Counted from the first letter of the stretch, positions 46,215-56,793 are shown. The stretch: 64,000 nt of DNA from JADLGL01 sp963732865 (GCA_963732865.1 CAVTBC010000004.1:1066196-1130195), one strand, 5' to 3'. Notes: generated by a model from the sequence alone, not told the origin. Program-made: numbers and translations.

Positions 46215-46922
46215 TTATCGGTAACGATTCTCTGGGAAGGCCTCTGTGATGCAGATTGCGGGCTGCCGTTGATAGTGGATGATATACCGACGAACGACGA
46301 CCGGTGCGTCGGGCGCGATGGCGAGGAATTGCCCGCTATCCGCCGCCGACGTTCGTTCAACCGCGACCAGTTCACGATAGGTTTCTAAACGTTCGCGTGC
46401 GATCAAGTCGCCAAGTCCACTCTTGGCCGCGGGTAAGGTCGCACGGAAATGCGCTGGCATCGTTGCGGCCACGATCAGGGCTTCTCCAAAAACATAGGGA
46501 ACAGAGGTAAACTCGCCGCGCAGGATCACCTTCCGTCGTAGGGTCAGGTCGCCAATGCGAAGATTGAGCATGGGATCATCGGCCTCGCATGGCCGCTCCA
46601 CGTGCTCCACGACGTCGGCGTGTATGGGCTCCCAAAAGTATGCCTCGAGGATTGTCGAGATAGTGCCGTCCGTGACCAGCAACGATCTCAACACCGGCGC
46701 GAGCGTTGCGAGGTCCAGCTGATACCGATTGGACAGCTTATTAAGCGTAGTCGGTTGGAACCCTGTTTGCGGATTTAAGGTCGGTTTGGTGGGCAATTCG
46801 CCTTGTTCGCTCAACTGCTGCACTCCGCCGCCGGACCAAGCATAAGCCCCTAGGCAAGAACTTGTTGCGCCGAATTTGGGACAATGAAAGCGGCGGGATT
46901 CCGGCCATTCTCCTCCGGGCAA
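46215..46922 (-). CDS. Chorismate lyase-like protein (UbiC/DUF98 family)
   Basis: Up to 235 residues. The conserved part begins about residue 65: LAPVLRSLLVTDGTISTILEAYFWEPI, then LTLRRKVILRGEFTSVPYVFGEALIV and the Arg/Glu-containing RERLETYRELVAVE. That is the DUF98/UbiC fold that removes pyruvate from chorismate to give 4-hydroxybenzoate. The true start is uncertain. GGAGGAG precedes an ATG at about 46903 in another frame (MAGIPPLSLSQIRR), so a small indel near the N-terminus is possible. It is the natural supplier for the PobA-like enzyme. Confidence 0.72.
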   Translation of the reverse strand: MPGGEWPESRRFHCPKFGATSSCLGAYAWSGGGVQQLSEQGELPTKPTLNPQTGFQPTTLNKLSNRYQLDLATLAPVLRSLLVTDGTISTILEAYFWEPIHADVVEHVERPCEADDPMLNLRIGDLTLRRKVILRGEFTSVPYVFGEALIVAATMPAHFRATLPAAKSGLGDLIARERLETYRELVAVERTSAADSGQFLAIAPDAPVVVRRYIIHYQRQPAICITEAFPENRYR

Positions 46923-46949
46923 CCACCGTTTGAGAATGGTGCGGCCGGG

Positions 46950-47141
46950 TTAAGGTGGCGGAGGGAGAGGAACTGGGATCCAACATTCTCCAGCGGCCAA
47001 GGCCGTATCGCTGGTGATGCGATAGGCGAGGATCACGCGTTCCACGTCGCCATTGTGGCGGATCGCGATATTCTCGTCCCATGCCGGGATACCGGTGGCG
47101 AAGCGGCCATAGTCAGCAGTCCAGGCGATCGCAATGTTCAC
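46950..47141 (-). CDS. Possible small protein, start coupled to the NRPS-like stop
   Basis: 63 codons from GTG 47141 (MNIAIAWTADYGRFATGIPA...). The GTGA overlap with the NRPS-like stop suggests coupling. No family is recognised. It contains most of the 21-bp repeat at 46973-46993, which argues that part of the frame is repeat DNA, so it may be spurious. Confidence 0.3.
   Translation of the reverse strand: MNIAIAWTADYGRFATGIPAWDENIAIRHNGDVERVILAYRITSDTALAAGECWIPVPLPPPP
46973..46993 (-). repeat. 21-bp repeat, copy 1
   Basis: The reverse complement of this stretch is identical over 21 bases to 59251-59271. In both, the reading W-R-M-L-D-P-S can be translated. It is possibly the end of a mobile element. 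Confidence 0.6.
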
Positions 47142-50100
47142 CTGACCCGGGGCCTGGGCCGAAGGCCATCGGGGCTGCCAAAACTACTGGCGGCGCGCCG
47201 CCAACGGTCACGGGCATCGCGCGTGACTTGGGACCCAAGCTCCTTGAACCAGGTTACGCCCTCCTCGACCATATCGAGCTCAAGGAGGTAATCGCCGGGC
47301 TCCGACGGTGCCCGGACGGTAAGCAGCAAATCGATCTGGCCGTCCGGCGGCACATCGTGGTCGAGTGGCGCGCGGCCATCGGACCAGCGGAGCAACTCGC
47401 CATCGGTACCGAGCCAGTGGTTGCCGAGAACGATGCCACTCTGTTCGGTGCGTCTCCAAACCACCATCGCGCGGTTCCGCACATGCGCCCGGATTTGCGT
47501 TTCTTGGCCCGGCTCAAGCACTCTCGCCTCCGGAGGAAGCTGAATGCGCGCGCGGTAGGCGGTGTTGGGAAGGGCTCCGACAAAAGACCGGTCGGGTTCG
47601 GCCCGAAGCTGCGATGCCCAGGACTCGCCTCTCGCAACAGGTCGATCAGCAAGTGCCCGCCCTCGACGAAGAACTCGCCATGATCAACCGGCACGTACCG
47701 GACGATCAGCCCTTCGGGGGATAGTTTGCGCCAGCCGAGCTCGGGCGTGCGGAAGATGCGGAGGGGATTAAGGCGACTTAGCGTGCCATAGAAGAGCGAT
47801 ACGCGGCCCGGATAAGGGGCGGTGGGGAACCGGTCTGCGACGACCGTGTCGAGCAAGCTCAACAGCGCGACGTGATAACCGCGCTGGAACAGCTTCTTGG
47901 CGATTCCGATGGCAATCACCCCACCCTGGCAGTTGCCGCCAATCCAATACGGCCCGGTCGGATCAATCGCCTGGATCTCGTCGGCATATCGTTCGGCAAG
48001 AGCGTCGAGATTGCCGGTGCTGTATCGCATCACGAGCACCCCGGATCGCATGGCATAGACCGGTTGCTCGTCGCCGATGAGTTGGGCCAGCCGCAAGAAC
48101 TCGCGCTCGCCCTGTAGGCACCAGAACAACGGCTGGCGGCTACCGGCGGCGTTGAGGCCGCGCAGCAACGGGTACGGGCTGGGCCGATCTCCCGCCCAAT
48201 TTGATATGCGTTCGCGGATTTGGTGTTCGATCGTTTCCGGCAGTCTGTCGTCGGACGCATCCGTGGTGACTATACGATGGTGGCCGATCCGCCAGGTTCC
48301 GCCGCGCGGGTCGTGGTAGTCGGATCGCGTGGCTGGATTGAGCAACGCGGCTAGGCGAGCCACCGTTGTCTCCTGATGGACAATGGTCGTCGGCAGCGAG
48401 ATGCCGAATTGGCCTTCGAGCTCGAACACGAGCTGCAACGCGGCGACCGAGTTGCCGCCCAGGCTGTAGAAGTCCTCGTCGCGGCCGATAGCTGTTTGGT
48501 TCAGCAGCCGCGCCATAATCGCGGCGACCTTCGCCTCCGTTTCGTCAAAGGCCTCGCTGGCCGCGGCCGGGGCGCCGACCAAAGGCGCCGTCGGTTCGGC
48601 CGCCTCCGGGCCGCCGGTCGCCAGATCCGCCAACTCCAGGCGGCGCACCTTCCCCGTTGTTGTGCGTGGGACATCGTCTTCGCGGATCGCATGGATCGAC
48701 CTAGGGGCTAGACCGATGACGGCCGCAACGGAACGCCGTATGCGATCGGCCAGAGCCGGGAAGCCACTAGCGGGAACGAACGGAGCAACGACAAACAGGG
48801 CGAACGGGGATTGTTTGCCCCCTGTCGCGACCCCGTCGCCGAGCGGAACGGCATAGGCCTCGCGGACGACCGGAATCTGCTCGGCTATCGCCTCAATCTC
48901 GGCGCAAGCGTATTTCCGCGCGTTGATGCTGATGACTTCCTTAACCTGCCCGACGATCGTCAGGGTGCCGTCATCCAGACGTCCCAAATCACCTGTTCTG
49001 AGCCAGCCATCCGTGGTGAACATGCGGGCGGTTGCGGCTTCGTCGCCATAGTATCCGCTGGCGAGGGTCGCTCCGGTGACTTCGACATTCCCAATGATCC
49101 CCTCCAAAACGGGCCGGCCGCTGTCGTCGACGATCCGCACCGCGTGACCGGCGGTAGGGCGATCAAGGCGCACGAAAGCATCTTCGTCACTTGCGTCCAT
49201 CAGATTCAAGGGGGTGGCCCCTCCAACGATAGGGCCACATTCGGAAAGACCGTATCCGAGGATCGCCGCGTCTTCGCGCAATCCCATTCGGCGTCCCCAG
49301 GCAAGAAAAAGACGGAGGGTGCGGGGAGAGATTGCCTCACCGCCAATACCGATCTTGCAGATAGATGTCAGCGCGTCCGATGACGAGGCGGGAGCTTGAC
49401 TAAGCAGCGACATGCCAAAATTGGTCGTCGTCGTGTGGGTGACCGCGTACTTCTGACAAAGATCGAGCCAGAGCGTCGGCGAGCTGACAAAATCGGCAGT
49501 CGGCAAACATACCTTCAGGGGCATATTTGGGCTGGCGATCTTCAAGCCCCATGACGTGATCAAACGGCGTCCATGAAAGGAAGGAAGCTGTTTCGCTGGC
49601 GCCAGGAACCTGCGGCCAAAGACGGTTTACGACCGCGCGTCCGCTAAGTGCCACAAGGCTTGGGATGCCCGTCGAGCCGAACTAAGAATTAGAACTGCGG
49701 TTTGTTCCGGGTCGACCTCGACGGCTACGCCAGCCTGCCCGTCCATCAGATCGTCAATGTCGAATATGCGCGAGCCCGGCGCCCGGTCGGTCGCGGTGCC
49801 TGTTATGTCGCCCCGGTCGCGGATGAGAATTGGCGGTCCGCCGAGCACTCGATCCAATCGCGCCAACGTCGCCGGTCCAGTCTGAACGCGATAGCGGTTC
49901 CAGTCCTGGCGGGCGAAAGGCACCGCCACCAGGCCGCCCAGAAATGCGCCCACAGCTGACGGTGAAGTCCCCGGTCCGATCGAAGTGGAGGACGATCGCA
50001 TCGCCGGGCCCAGCCCCCGTGCATTCAACCCGCCCAAGATCGTCCTCGCTTGCGCAAGCATTTGCGACAAGGTGACCACAGCGTGCCGTCGCCTGATCGG

Positions 50101-50251
50101 TGGAACACGAACCGCCCGGACGGCAGCGCCTCGACTGACCTTAAAAGCGCTGAAGCCAGTCCCGACATTGATGCGGGCCGACTGCCAGCGGGTCGCCGTG
50201 GGCGATTGCGACCTGCGCGGCGGGTTCCCGCTTCGGCGCGACGATACTCAT
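47138..50251 (-). pseudogene. NRPS-like enzyme A-PCP-TE with C-terminal beta-sandwich, several frame breaks
   Basis: ATG 50251, preceded by GGTGAAGG, starts a gene of about 1038 codons whose frame changes near 50190, 50075, 50010, 49945, 49650, 49555 and 47610. Domain order is adenylation (YGLSECGPIVGG, TGDLGRLDDG, GQVKEVISINARKY, PRTTTGKVRR), carrier protein (DEDFYSLGGNSVAALQLVFE) and thioesterase (YWIGGNCQGGVIAIGIA, with Cys where Ser is usual). The last region ends with APSEPGDYLLELDMVEEGVT and resembles beta-sandwich modules near glycosyltransferases. The net length is a multiple of three, so sequencing error is possible. It probably completes a product from the aryl-acid operon. Confidence 0.7.
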
Positions 50252-50257
50252 GGACCT

Positions 50258-50966
50258 TCACCCGCCGATTAGATGACGAAGTGCCGCTGCAGCGCTCGAA
50301 AATCGTTGGCGTGGCGTCTCCGAGTTTGCCAAGCTCGACGCGGACATCGCTCCGGCCGCGCTCGCTCACGTGCCAGTTTGTCTGATCGTAGAAGAGGCTA
50401 GGATAGGTGGCGATCCCAAGAGCCACGGATCGGGGAAGGTGCGCCGCCGCGGTCAGCAGCGCGCGGCGCGCATGGAAGTGGATGGCGACGAGAATTGCCG
50501 ACCCCGCGCCTTCGAGATGTCGCGCGGCGAACACAACGTTCTCGAGCGTGTTTGTCGCCTCTGCCTCGACCCCGAAGTGGTCTGCAGGGACCCCGCAATC
50601 AAGTGCGGCGCGCGCCATGCACTGTGCCTCGACGGCCGCGATGTTGGGATTGTACCCGCCTGTGAAGATAAGCCGCCGAACGGTTCCGTTCCGATAAAGG
50701 TCAAGTGCTCTCGCCAGAGGTCGTTGCCAGCGGCTCATCCCGAACACGATGGCAACGTCGCTCCTGTTCATTCGGTCGGCGATGAAGAGATAGTCGGTTA
50801 TCGCCCTTTGGGAATTCGGGTCGTCGAGGCTGAGGTAGTTCTTGAAGAACGTATCCGTGCTCAAGGCAGGGGTTTCCCTGGCTGAACGCAGGTTGATCAG
50901 GGGCGCGGTGGTCCCACCTGATAAGGACCGTCGCCCAACCCAGGGGGCGTTGGTTTCCGAGGTCAT
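50258..50966 (-). CDS. DUF218 (YdcF/SanA/ElyC-like) protein, frame break near the 3' end
   Basis: About 236 residues. SDVAIVFGMSRWQRPLARAL opens the domain, VRRLIFTGGYNPNIAAVEAQ is the GG loop, and EAEATNTLENVVFAARHLEG carries the conserved Asn-Thr-x-Glu-Asn motif. DUF218 proteins act in envelope or cofactor processes with largely unknown chemistry. The natural C-terminus (SSAAAALRHLIGG, stop at 50258) is in another frame from the body, with one base out near 50295. It lies six bases upstream of the NRPS-like start and is probably first in that operon. The start at 50966 is tentative. Confidence 0.6.
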
Positions 50967-51056
50967 GTGTCTGATGCGCCGCCGCCTCGGCCACACGTCG
51001 CCGGATATCACTGCACTGCAACCCCCTCCCCCCGCCCCAACCACGGTCGGAGGCAT

Positions 51057-51664
51057 TATGTCAATGAAACAAAGTTAGAGAAGGACTTTTTGCAGTATTG
51101 GGCAAATTGGAGCTGGCGATAGTAGAGGCGGGCTCGTTTTCCGAAACAGTTTGGCGGCGGCGCGGCTAAGATGCTGGGTTCGATTACGCCGCCAGTTTCG
51201 CCATGATGGCCTGTTTGGCGAAGACGTCGTCGGGCGTCAGCTACGCCTGCAACAAGATCCGGGTCTGGATCTCCATTAAGCTCCTCTTTGCCAGCTCAGG
51301 CGGGTAGTGCCGAATGCCATCATTGGTCAGTGTCGGGAATTTCTCCGATATCTCCACCGGTTCGGCTGGCTCGATCGGCTCGCCCCAAGGCCCGACCTTC
51401 GGCCAGGTTGACGGAGAGCAGGATAGCGCCGCAACGCCGGTTCTGTTCTTCGAGCGACGAAGTCGTCTGCGCCGAAATACTCCTCCGGCCCGCCCGACTG
51501 GTGCAAATCCACAATATGTCGCGCGCATTAATTTGAGAATACAGCGGGCCCAATTCGGCACAGTATCCGCGCCCGGATGGGCATCGAGATGGCAGTTATC
51601 GACATCCTGACAAGCGTGGACATCGTGACCCGCATGTCACAACAATCTGCCGGGAGGAACGAAC
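51057..51664. other. Region with a degenerate coding remnant
   Basis: Between about 51180 and 51561 the minus strand reads a plausible C-terminus (EFPTLTNDGIRHYPPELAKR... and after an in-frame TAG, LTPDDVFAKQAIMAKLAA), suggesting a dead gene of unknown family. The rest shows nothing clear. Confidence 0.35.
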
Positions 51665-52600
51665 ATGAAGCATAGTGGATTGATCGGCCGCCTTGCGGCC
51701 GCTGGCAGCACCATTGCTTTGGCATTCGCTATTGCCGGCAGCGCGGGAGCGCAGCCGGCGCCGACGCCAACGCCCGCGCCGGAACCGCAGCCCGGCGACA
51801 TTGCGCTTGCCCCCGGTTTGCAGCCGGAGAGCATTGCGGCGACGCCGGACGGCGGCCTGATCATCGGCACCACGGCCGGCACCATCTTCCGTTGGATGCC
51901 CGGCCAGGATCAGGCGACCCAGTGGGTTACCGGTCTGGTTCAGACCTTCGGCGTCTTCGCCAAGGACGACACCGCCTATATGTGCGCCACCAACGCGCCG
52001 AATTCGGCGGTGGTGACCTATCAGCTGTCGTCGGCTTCGCCGGCGGTTCCGACCGGAGCGTATGACTTCCCGGGCGGCGGCACCTGCAACGACTTTGCCA
52101 TCGGCGATGACGGCACGCTGTATGTCACCGACACCACCAACGGCCGCGTGCTCTATCTGGCGCCGGACCGTCGCGGCAACATGACCCTCCAGACGCTGAT
52201 CCAGAGCACCGCGATCTCCGGCGTTGACGGCATCGCCATCCTCAACGGCGCGATTTATGTCAACGACGTTCGCGCCAGCACGATCTGGCGTATCGACGTC
52301 GATGCGGCCAACAAGGTGACCGCATTCACGCAGATTAATCTCGACACGCCGATCAATCGGCCGGATGGCATGCGGACCACCGAGGACGGCACCGGCCTCT
52401 ATGTCGCCGAGAACGCCGGTCATCAGATCGACCTGATCACCATCGATGGCGACAACGGCCATGTCACCAAGATCGCGGACGGCTTCACCGCTTCGACCGG
52501 CATCGCCCAGATCGGCACTGACGGCTACGTCGTCGGTACCATCCGCAATGCCGATCCAACCGTCGTCACCTATGTGCACAAGATCGATTTGAACCCCTAG
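51665..52600 (+). CDS. Secreted SMP-30/gluconolactonase-like beta-propeller
   Basis: 311 residues. A signal peptide (STIALAFAIAGSAGAQ) and a Pro/Thr-rich linker are followed by six-bladed propeller repeats: APGLQPESIAATPDGGLIIG, GGTCNDFAIGDDGTLYVTDT, VDGIAILNGAIYVNDVRAST and NRPDGMRTTEDGTGLYVAEN. This is the SMP-30/lactonase pattern, with the Asn/Asp positions that could bind a metal. It would act in the periplasm, perhaps hydrolysing a lactone made by the neighbouring PQQ dehydrogenase (inference). GGGAGG lies about eight bases upstream of the ATG. Confidence 0.78.
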   Translation: MKHSGLIGRLAAAGSTIALAFAIAGSAGAQPAPTPTPAPEPQPGDIALAPGLQPESIAATPDGGLIIGTTAGTIFRWMPGQDQATQWVTGLVQTFGVFAKDDTAYMCATNAPNSAVVTYQLSSASPAVPTGAYDFPGGGTCNDFAIGDDGTLYVTDTTNGRVLYLAPDRRGNMTLQTLIQSTAISGVDGIAILNGAIYVNDVRASTIWRIDVDAANKVTAFTQINLDTPINRPDGMRTTEDGTGLYVAENAGHQIDLITIDGDNGHVTKIADGFTASTGIAQIGTDGYVVGTIRNADPTVVTYVHKIDLNP

Positions 52601-52781
52601 GAACAATTCCACCGGGGGACCTAAGCCGATTGGAGGCCGGCCCCGCAGAGCCTCTGCGGGCCGGCCGAAAACCGATCTGCGTCACGGGTGCGGAAAGCCG
52701 CCCGAATTGCCGCCCGGTTAAGGCTGCGATGCCGCGGCAGGAAGGTCGCAATCCCCCGCACCAACAGTTTCGATTAGGCAC

Positions 52782-53165
52782 TCATTCCGGCTGGAAAAGA
52801 GCGATAGTGTTTCCGTCAGGGTCCTTGAACCACGCCGAGCGGCCAATTCCGGCGGTCGTCACAATATGGTCAATCGTCTTGAACGGGCCGGAATCGTACT
52901 CCTCAAAGACGACGCCGCGGCCGGCCAGGTCAGCGATATCCCTGCGGATGTCGGCGGACCAGAAGCGCACCTGGGTGTGGTCGGCGCTGTTGCCCTTCGG
53001 ACGGCCATAGATCAGCACTGTAGTGCCGTCGCCACACTCAAATAACAGATGGTTCTTGATGGTCCGTGGGGATAGCTTGAGGCCAAGCTTGTCCACATAG
53101 AAGGCACGGGCACGGTCAAGGTCGGTCGACACGAGTACGGCTGAAATGGGGTTGATGCCGATCAT
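52782..53165 (-). CDS. VOC (glyoxalase/bleomycin-resistance fold) family protein
   Basis: 127 residues. PISAVLVSTDLDRARAFYVDKLGLKL is the first beta-alpha-beta unit. The second half contains FSADIRRDIADLAGRGVVFE-like helix and strand (seen as WSADIRRDIADLAGRGVVFE) and the end FKDPDGNTIALFQ. The family covers glyoxalases, dioxygenases and resistance proteins, and the substrate is unknown. AGGAGAG precedes the ATG. Confidence 0.9.
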   Translation of the reverse strand: MIGINPISAVLVSTDLDRARAFYVDKLGLKLSPRTIKNHLLFECGDGTTVLIYGRPKGNSADHTQVRFWSADIRRDIADLAGRGVVFEEYDSGPFKTIDHIVTTAGIGRSAWFKDPDGNTIALFQPE

Positions 53166-53597
53166 TCTCCTCTCCTTTCAATTCAAACGTCGGACGACGC
53201 AGCGCAACGACCCTGGCGTTCCTGCATACGCATGTGATGCAGCCGGCGCGCGCGGCGCCAAGTCTCCGCCACGCCGCACCCGGCACCGCTAACCAGTCCA
53301 GCAGGGGGCGGCTATGGCCCGTTGGCCCCCGGCAGCTTCGCGCCATGCCCGGACCAGGTAGCAGGCCATTATGCCGACTTCTGGTTTGTGATAGCCAGCT
53401 GACGGCTGCGGGCGGGATGCGGCCATGCCTCCTCAATCACCCAGACACCGTCTACCTTCTTCTGGAGGAAGACAACAACTGTAGTGCCCCGATGGCCAGA
53501 ACAACGGGGATGAGGGGATCGGAACGATATCTCCGGATTTCACGAACCACTTGCCTTCGTCCTTTCGCAGCAAGCAGTTTGAGAAGCAGAAGGCCAG
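53166..53597. other. Region without an intact gene
   Basis: The minus strand around 53400-53480 encodes TTVVVFLQKKVDGVWVIEEA, which looks like the tail of a small secreted or SnoaL-type protein, but its frame is broken. No intact gene is supported. Confidence 0.35.
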
Positions 53598-53814
53598 GTT
53601 ATCCCTAGTCGTTCAGAGTGCCGCGAAACGGGCCCGCGCCGCGCCCGCAGAGAGCAGATCTGGCCAAATTGAATTTGTGACCGCGAATTGTAGCGTCGTC
53701 TGAACAGTCACTGGCGGGACAAGAATGATCTACAACGCTGATCCAGACAAATCCGAGCAGAGGCCGTTGGCGCAATGGGAGATTGTCCGGTGCGTCTTCG
53801 AGCTCGAACTGGAG
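53598..53814 (+). repeat. Duplicated segment, copy A (broken gene start)
   Basis: About 215 bases resemble 61410-61624, beginning GTTATCCCTA and including the start of a gene whose product reads DPDKSEQRPLAQWEIVRCVF. Here the frame stops soon after FELELELSL, so this copy is dead. Confidence 0.7.
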
Positions 53815-54449
53815 CTCTCTCTGCGCCGGGTCAGCATTCGCCGCTGACCTTCCATTCTCCATCAAGAAGCGAAGCGTTTCCCAGGATAACTTCGGACTAT
53901 CACATTCGCACGTAGAGCTATAGGAAGTGCGGTTCAGCAAAAAATATTGTGCAAACTTCCCGTCTCGTGCTAATGGCAGAATTGGGGATAGAAGTCGCGT
54001 CTGTCATCATTAAACGGCAGCCGCTCAAGAACCGGGCACGAAGTCCGGCGGACGGGAACGAACCGCAGGCGACGACGCTACTGATATCTGGACGCGCGAC
54101 CCGGCCGGATAAGGCCGAACTCGACGGGGAATGGGCGTGAGGAAGATGGCCAACCCATCTATTCTCTAAGGATACAACCCATCTTTTCCCTAGGGATAGT
54201 TGTCGTTTTGGCCCGAGTTTTGGCCCGCAGATGACTGCGCCGGTTTTGGCGTGGCACCGATTTACGTTTCTTCGGCTCGCCGTTCGCGTGAACGACGGCC
54301 CGCGGGTTTTGCTGGCCAAGTGCGGCCTGGGAAGAGAGGGGGGAGAGAAGGGACCGCAAGACTAAACGGACGCAACTTCGCAACTGTATTTCAGCCTGTC
54401 CATCTTTTCGGCGCGCGCCAATTCGAATGGACTTCCTAGGGAGGGAATA
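53815..54449. other. Region upstream of the PQQ dehydrogenase
   Basis: There is no convincing gene. A short plus-strand frame (53949-54140) lacks homology. The region probably includes the promoter of the dehydrogenase, which I could not place. Confidence 0.4.
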
Positions 54450-56422
54450 ATGACTGGAAGGACACTGTTGAAGGCGACGGCTTCGACCGTTGCCATTGTC
54501 GCCGGCTGCGGCTTTGCCAGCTCGGCCTTCGCGGACCAATGAGGATGTCATGGCCCACATCGCCGCCGGCGATATCGTCACGCCGAACATCACCTATGAC
54601 GGCCACAACTTCTCGACGTTCGATCAGATCAACCTGTCGAACGTCGCGGATCTGACCGTCGCCTGGACGCTGCAGCTCGGCGTTCTCGATCAGTATGAGG
54701 CCTCGCCTCTGGTGGTCGGTAACACCATGTACATCGTCTCGCCGGTCAATCAGTCGGAAGGCTCGGGCCAGGCGCCGAACGAGGTGATGGCGCTCGACCT
54801 CAACAACAACGGCAACATCCTGTGGGAGTTCCGTCCGGACGTTGACCGTGAGCATGGCCTCCAGGCCTGCTGCGGCGCCCAGACCCGTGGTCTGCAATAC
54901 GCCGAAGGCAACATCTACTACCACACCATCGACGGTCAGGTTTTCGCTCTCGATGGGCAGACCGGCGAGGCGCTGTGGCGCTCGGTTGGCGCTGACGTCA
55001 CCATCCGCGAAGAAAACGCCGGGCAACGGCATCATCATCGGTGACCTCTACATCATCGGCAATCGAGGGTGGCGAGTACGGCGTGTCCGCGGCAAGGTCT
55101 CGGCCTTCGACATCCACACCGGCCAGACCCAGTGGGTCATGTACAACATGGGTCCGGACAACGAAGTCGGCATCGGCCCGCGCTTCAACCCATACTACGC
55201 CGACGACAAGCAGGGCTCGCTGTCGACTTGGTTCGGCGATTCCTGGCGTCGTGGCGGCGGCACGGTTTGGGGCTATTTCACCTACGATCCGGACATGCAA
55301 TCAGTTCTTCTATTCGACCGGCAACTGCGGTCCGGATGGAATCCGGACTATCGCCGCGAATGGGGCGTCGTAAATCTCGACGCCAATGGCGGTCTGATCG
55401 ACTACCGCAACAACTGGTGCGCCTCGATGATGTCGCGCGACGCCACCACCGGTGAGCTGATCTGGGCCTACAACATCACTCCGGCGGACATGTGGGACTT
55501 CGACGAGCCGATCAACACGCAGCTGGTCGACGTCGACGTCAACGGTGACGGCTCCGTCGAACACACCGCCATGAAGGCAGCCCGCAACGGCTGGTTCTAC
55601 GTCTGGGATCGCTCCGACGGAGAGCTCCTCAACGAGCCGTGGCCGTTCGTCTATATCGACTACATGACCGGCGTCGACATGGCCACCGGCCGCGCCGAAT
55701 ACGACATCACGCGCTGGAACTTCACCGACGCTGCCGATCGCCAAGCTACACCGACTACGAAATGCCGGGCGGCGGCGGCCCGTGATGACTACACCGGCAC
55801 GGAGGTCGACATCTGCCCGGGCATCAACGCTCGCAACTGGGAGAACGACTCCTACGATCCGCAGACCGGCCTCTACTACGTCTCGACCAGACAACGCTCT
55901 GCGCCACGCAGGTCGTGATCGCGGGCGAGTACGTCGCCGGCGAGGGATACACGCTTCGCCAGAGCGCTGGGGCCAATCCGATCGGCCGCTACCGCGTTGC
56001 CGACCGGAACTCGCCTGACTTCGGCCAGCCGACCGACGTCGCCGGCAGTTGCTGGCGATCAACCCCGTCACCAGCAGAATCGCCTGGTCGGTCAGAGATT
56101 CCGGCCGTCAACAACGAAGTTCCGGTGATCACGACGGCTGGCGGCCTGCTCTTCGAGGGCAAGCGGTAACACGGCACGGTCAACGCTTACAACGCCGCGA
56201 CCGGAGAACTGGCGTGGTCGTTCCCGATCGGTTCACAGGGCACGCGTCGCCGATCGCCTACATGCATGACGGCAAGCAGTACATTGCCTTCATCGCATCG
56301 CGGATCGAACACTGGCTCAGGTCAACGTCAACGACGCTGCCGACGACGCCGACCGCTATCGTCGCGCCGGGTCGACACTCTATGTCTTCGCCCTGCCGGA
56401 GGCCGTCGCAGGCGGCATGTAA
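54450..56422 (+). pseudogene. PQQ-dependent alcohol dehydrogenase (lanthanide-type motif), many frame breaks
   Basis: From ATG 54450, after GGGAGGG, a signal peptide (TVAIVAGCGFASSAFA) leads into TPNITYDGHNFSTFDQINLS. Seen quinoprotein features are the vicinal Cys pair (EHGLQACCGAQTRGLQYA), PGNGIIIGDLYIIGN, WCASMMSRDATTGELIWAYN, and TPADMWDFDEP with the catalytic Asp followed two residues later by a second Asp. That Asp-x-Asp marks lanthanide-dependent XoxF/ExaF/PedH-type enzymes. The end is STLYVFALPEAVAGGM. At least eight single-base disruptions (near 54537, 55014, 55063, 55092, 55298, 55340, 55745, 55890, 56045 and others), mostly compensating, break the frame. Confidence 0.8.
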
Positions 56423-56671
56423 ACCGAACTGTCCGATCTGGATCCCGGCGTTCGCGCCGGGGTCGCCCTCCAATGAGCTGCGGAATTTCCGCCAACTGGG
56501 GGCGCTCTCGTCGGTAGCGAGGGCGCCTTTTCTTCGACCGAATTTTGCGTGAGACAGTACTTTCCGACTGAAAAATCGCGCGAGCCAACGGCACTTTTAG
56601 CGGCGTCGATCGACCGCCAGAGCGGCGAGAAAAGCCCCGGCTCGCGCCTGAAGTGGATCGAGGCTGGTGTC

Positions 56672-56793
56672 ATCAGGAAGTAGTTGCTGCGCGGGCGAGC
56701 ATGTTCCGTACCGTTGAGCCGTGCCACCGTCCGCCGCGATCGGTACCGCGGCTGTTGAGGGCATCGGCAATGCCGGCAAGCGTGGTGATGCCA
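56672..56793 (-). pseudogene. 3' end of a serine recombinase, fragment 1
   Basis: The minus strand reads LAGIADALNSRGTDRGGRWHGSTVRNMLAR and stops at 56672. This is the C-terminal 'recombinase' region of large resolvase/invertase proteins (usually LNxRGIxTARGGxW...VxxxLxR). The catalytic N-terminal domain is absent. It is similar to fragment 2 at 59622-59745. Confidence 0.65.
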
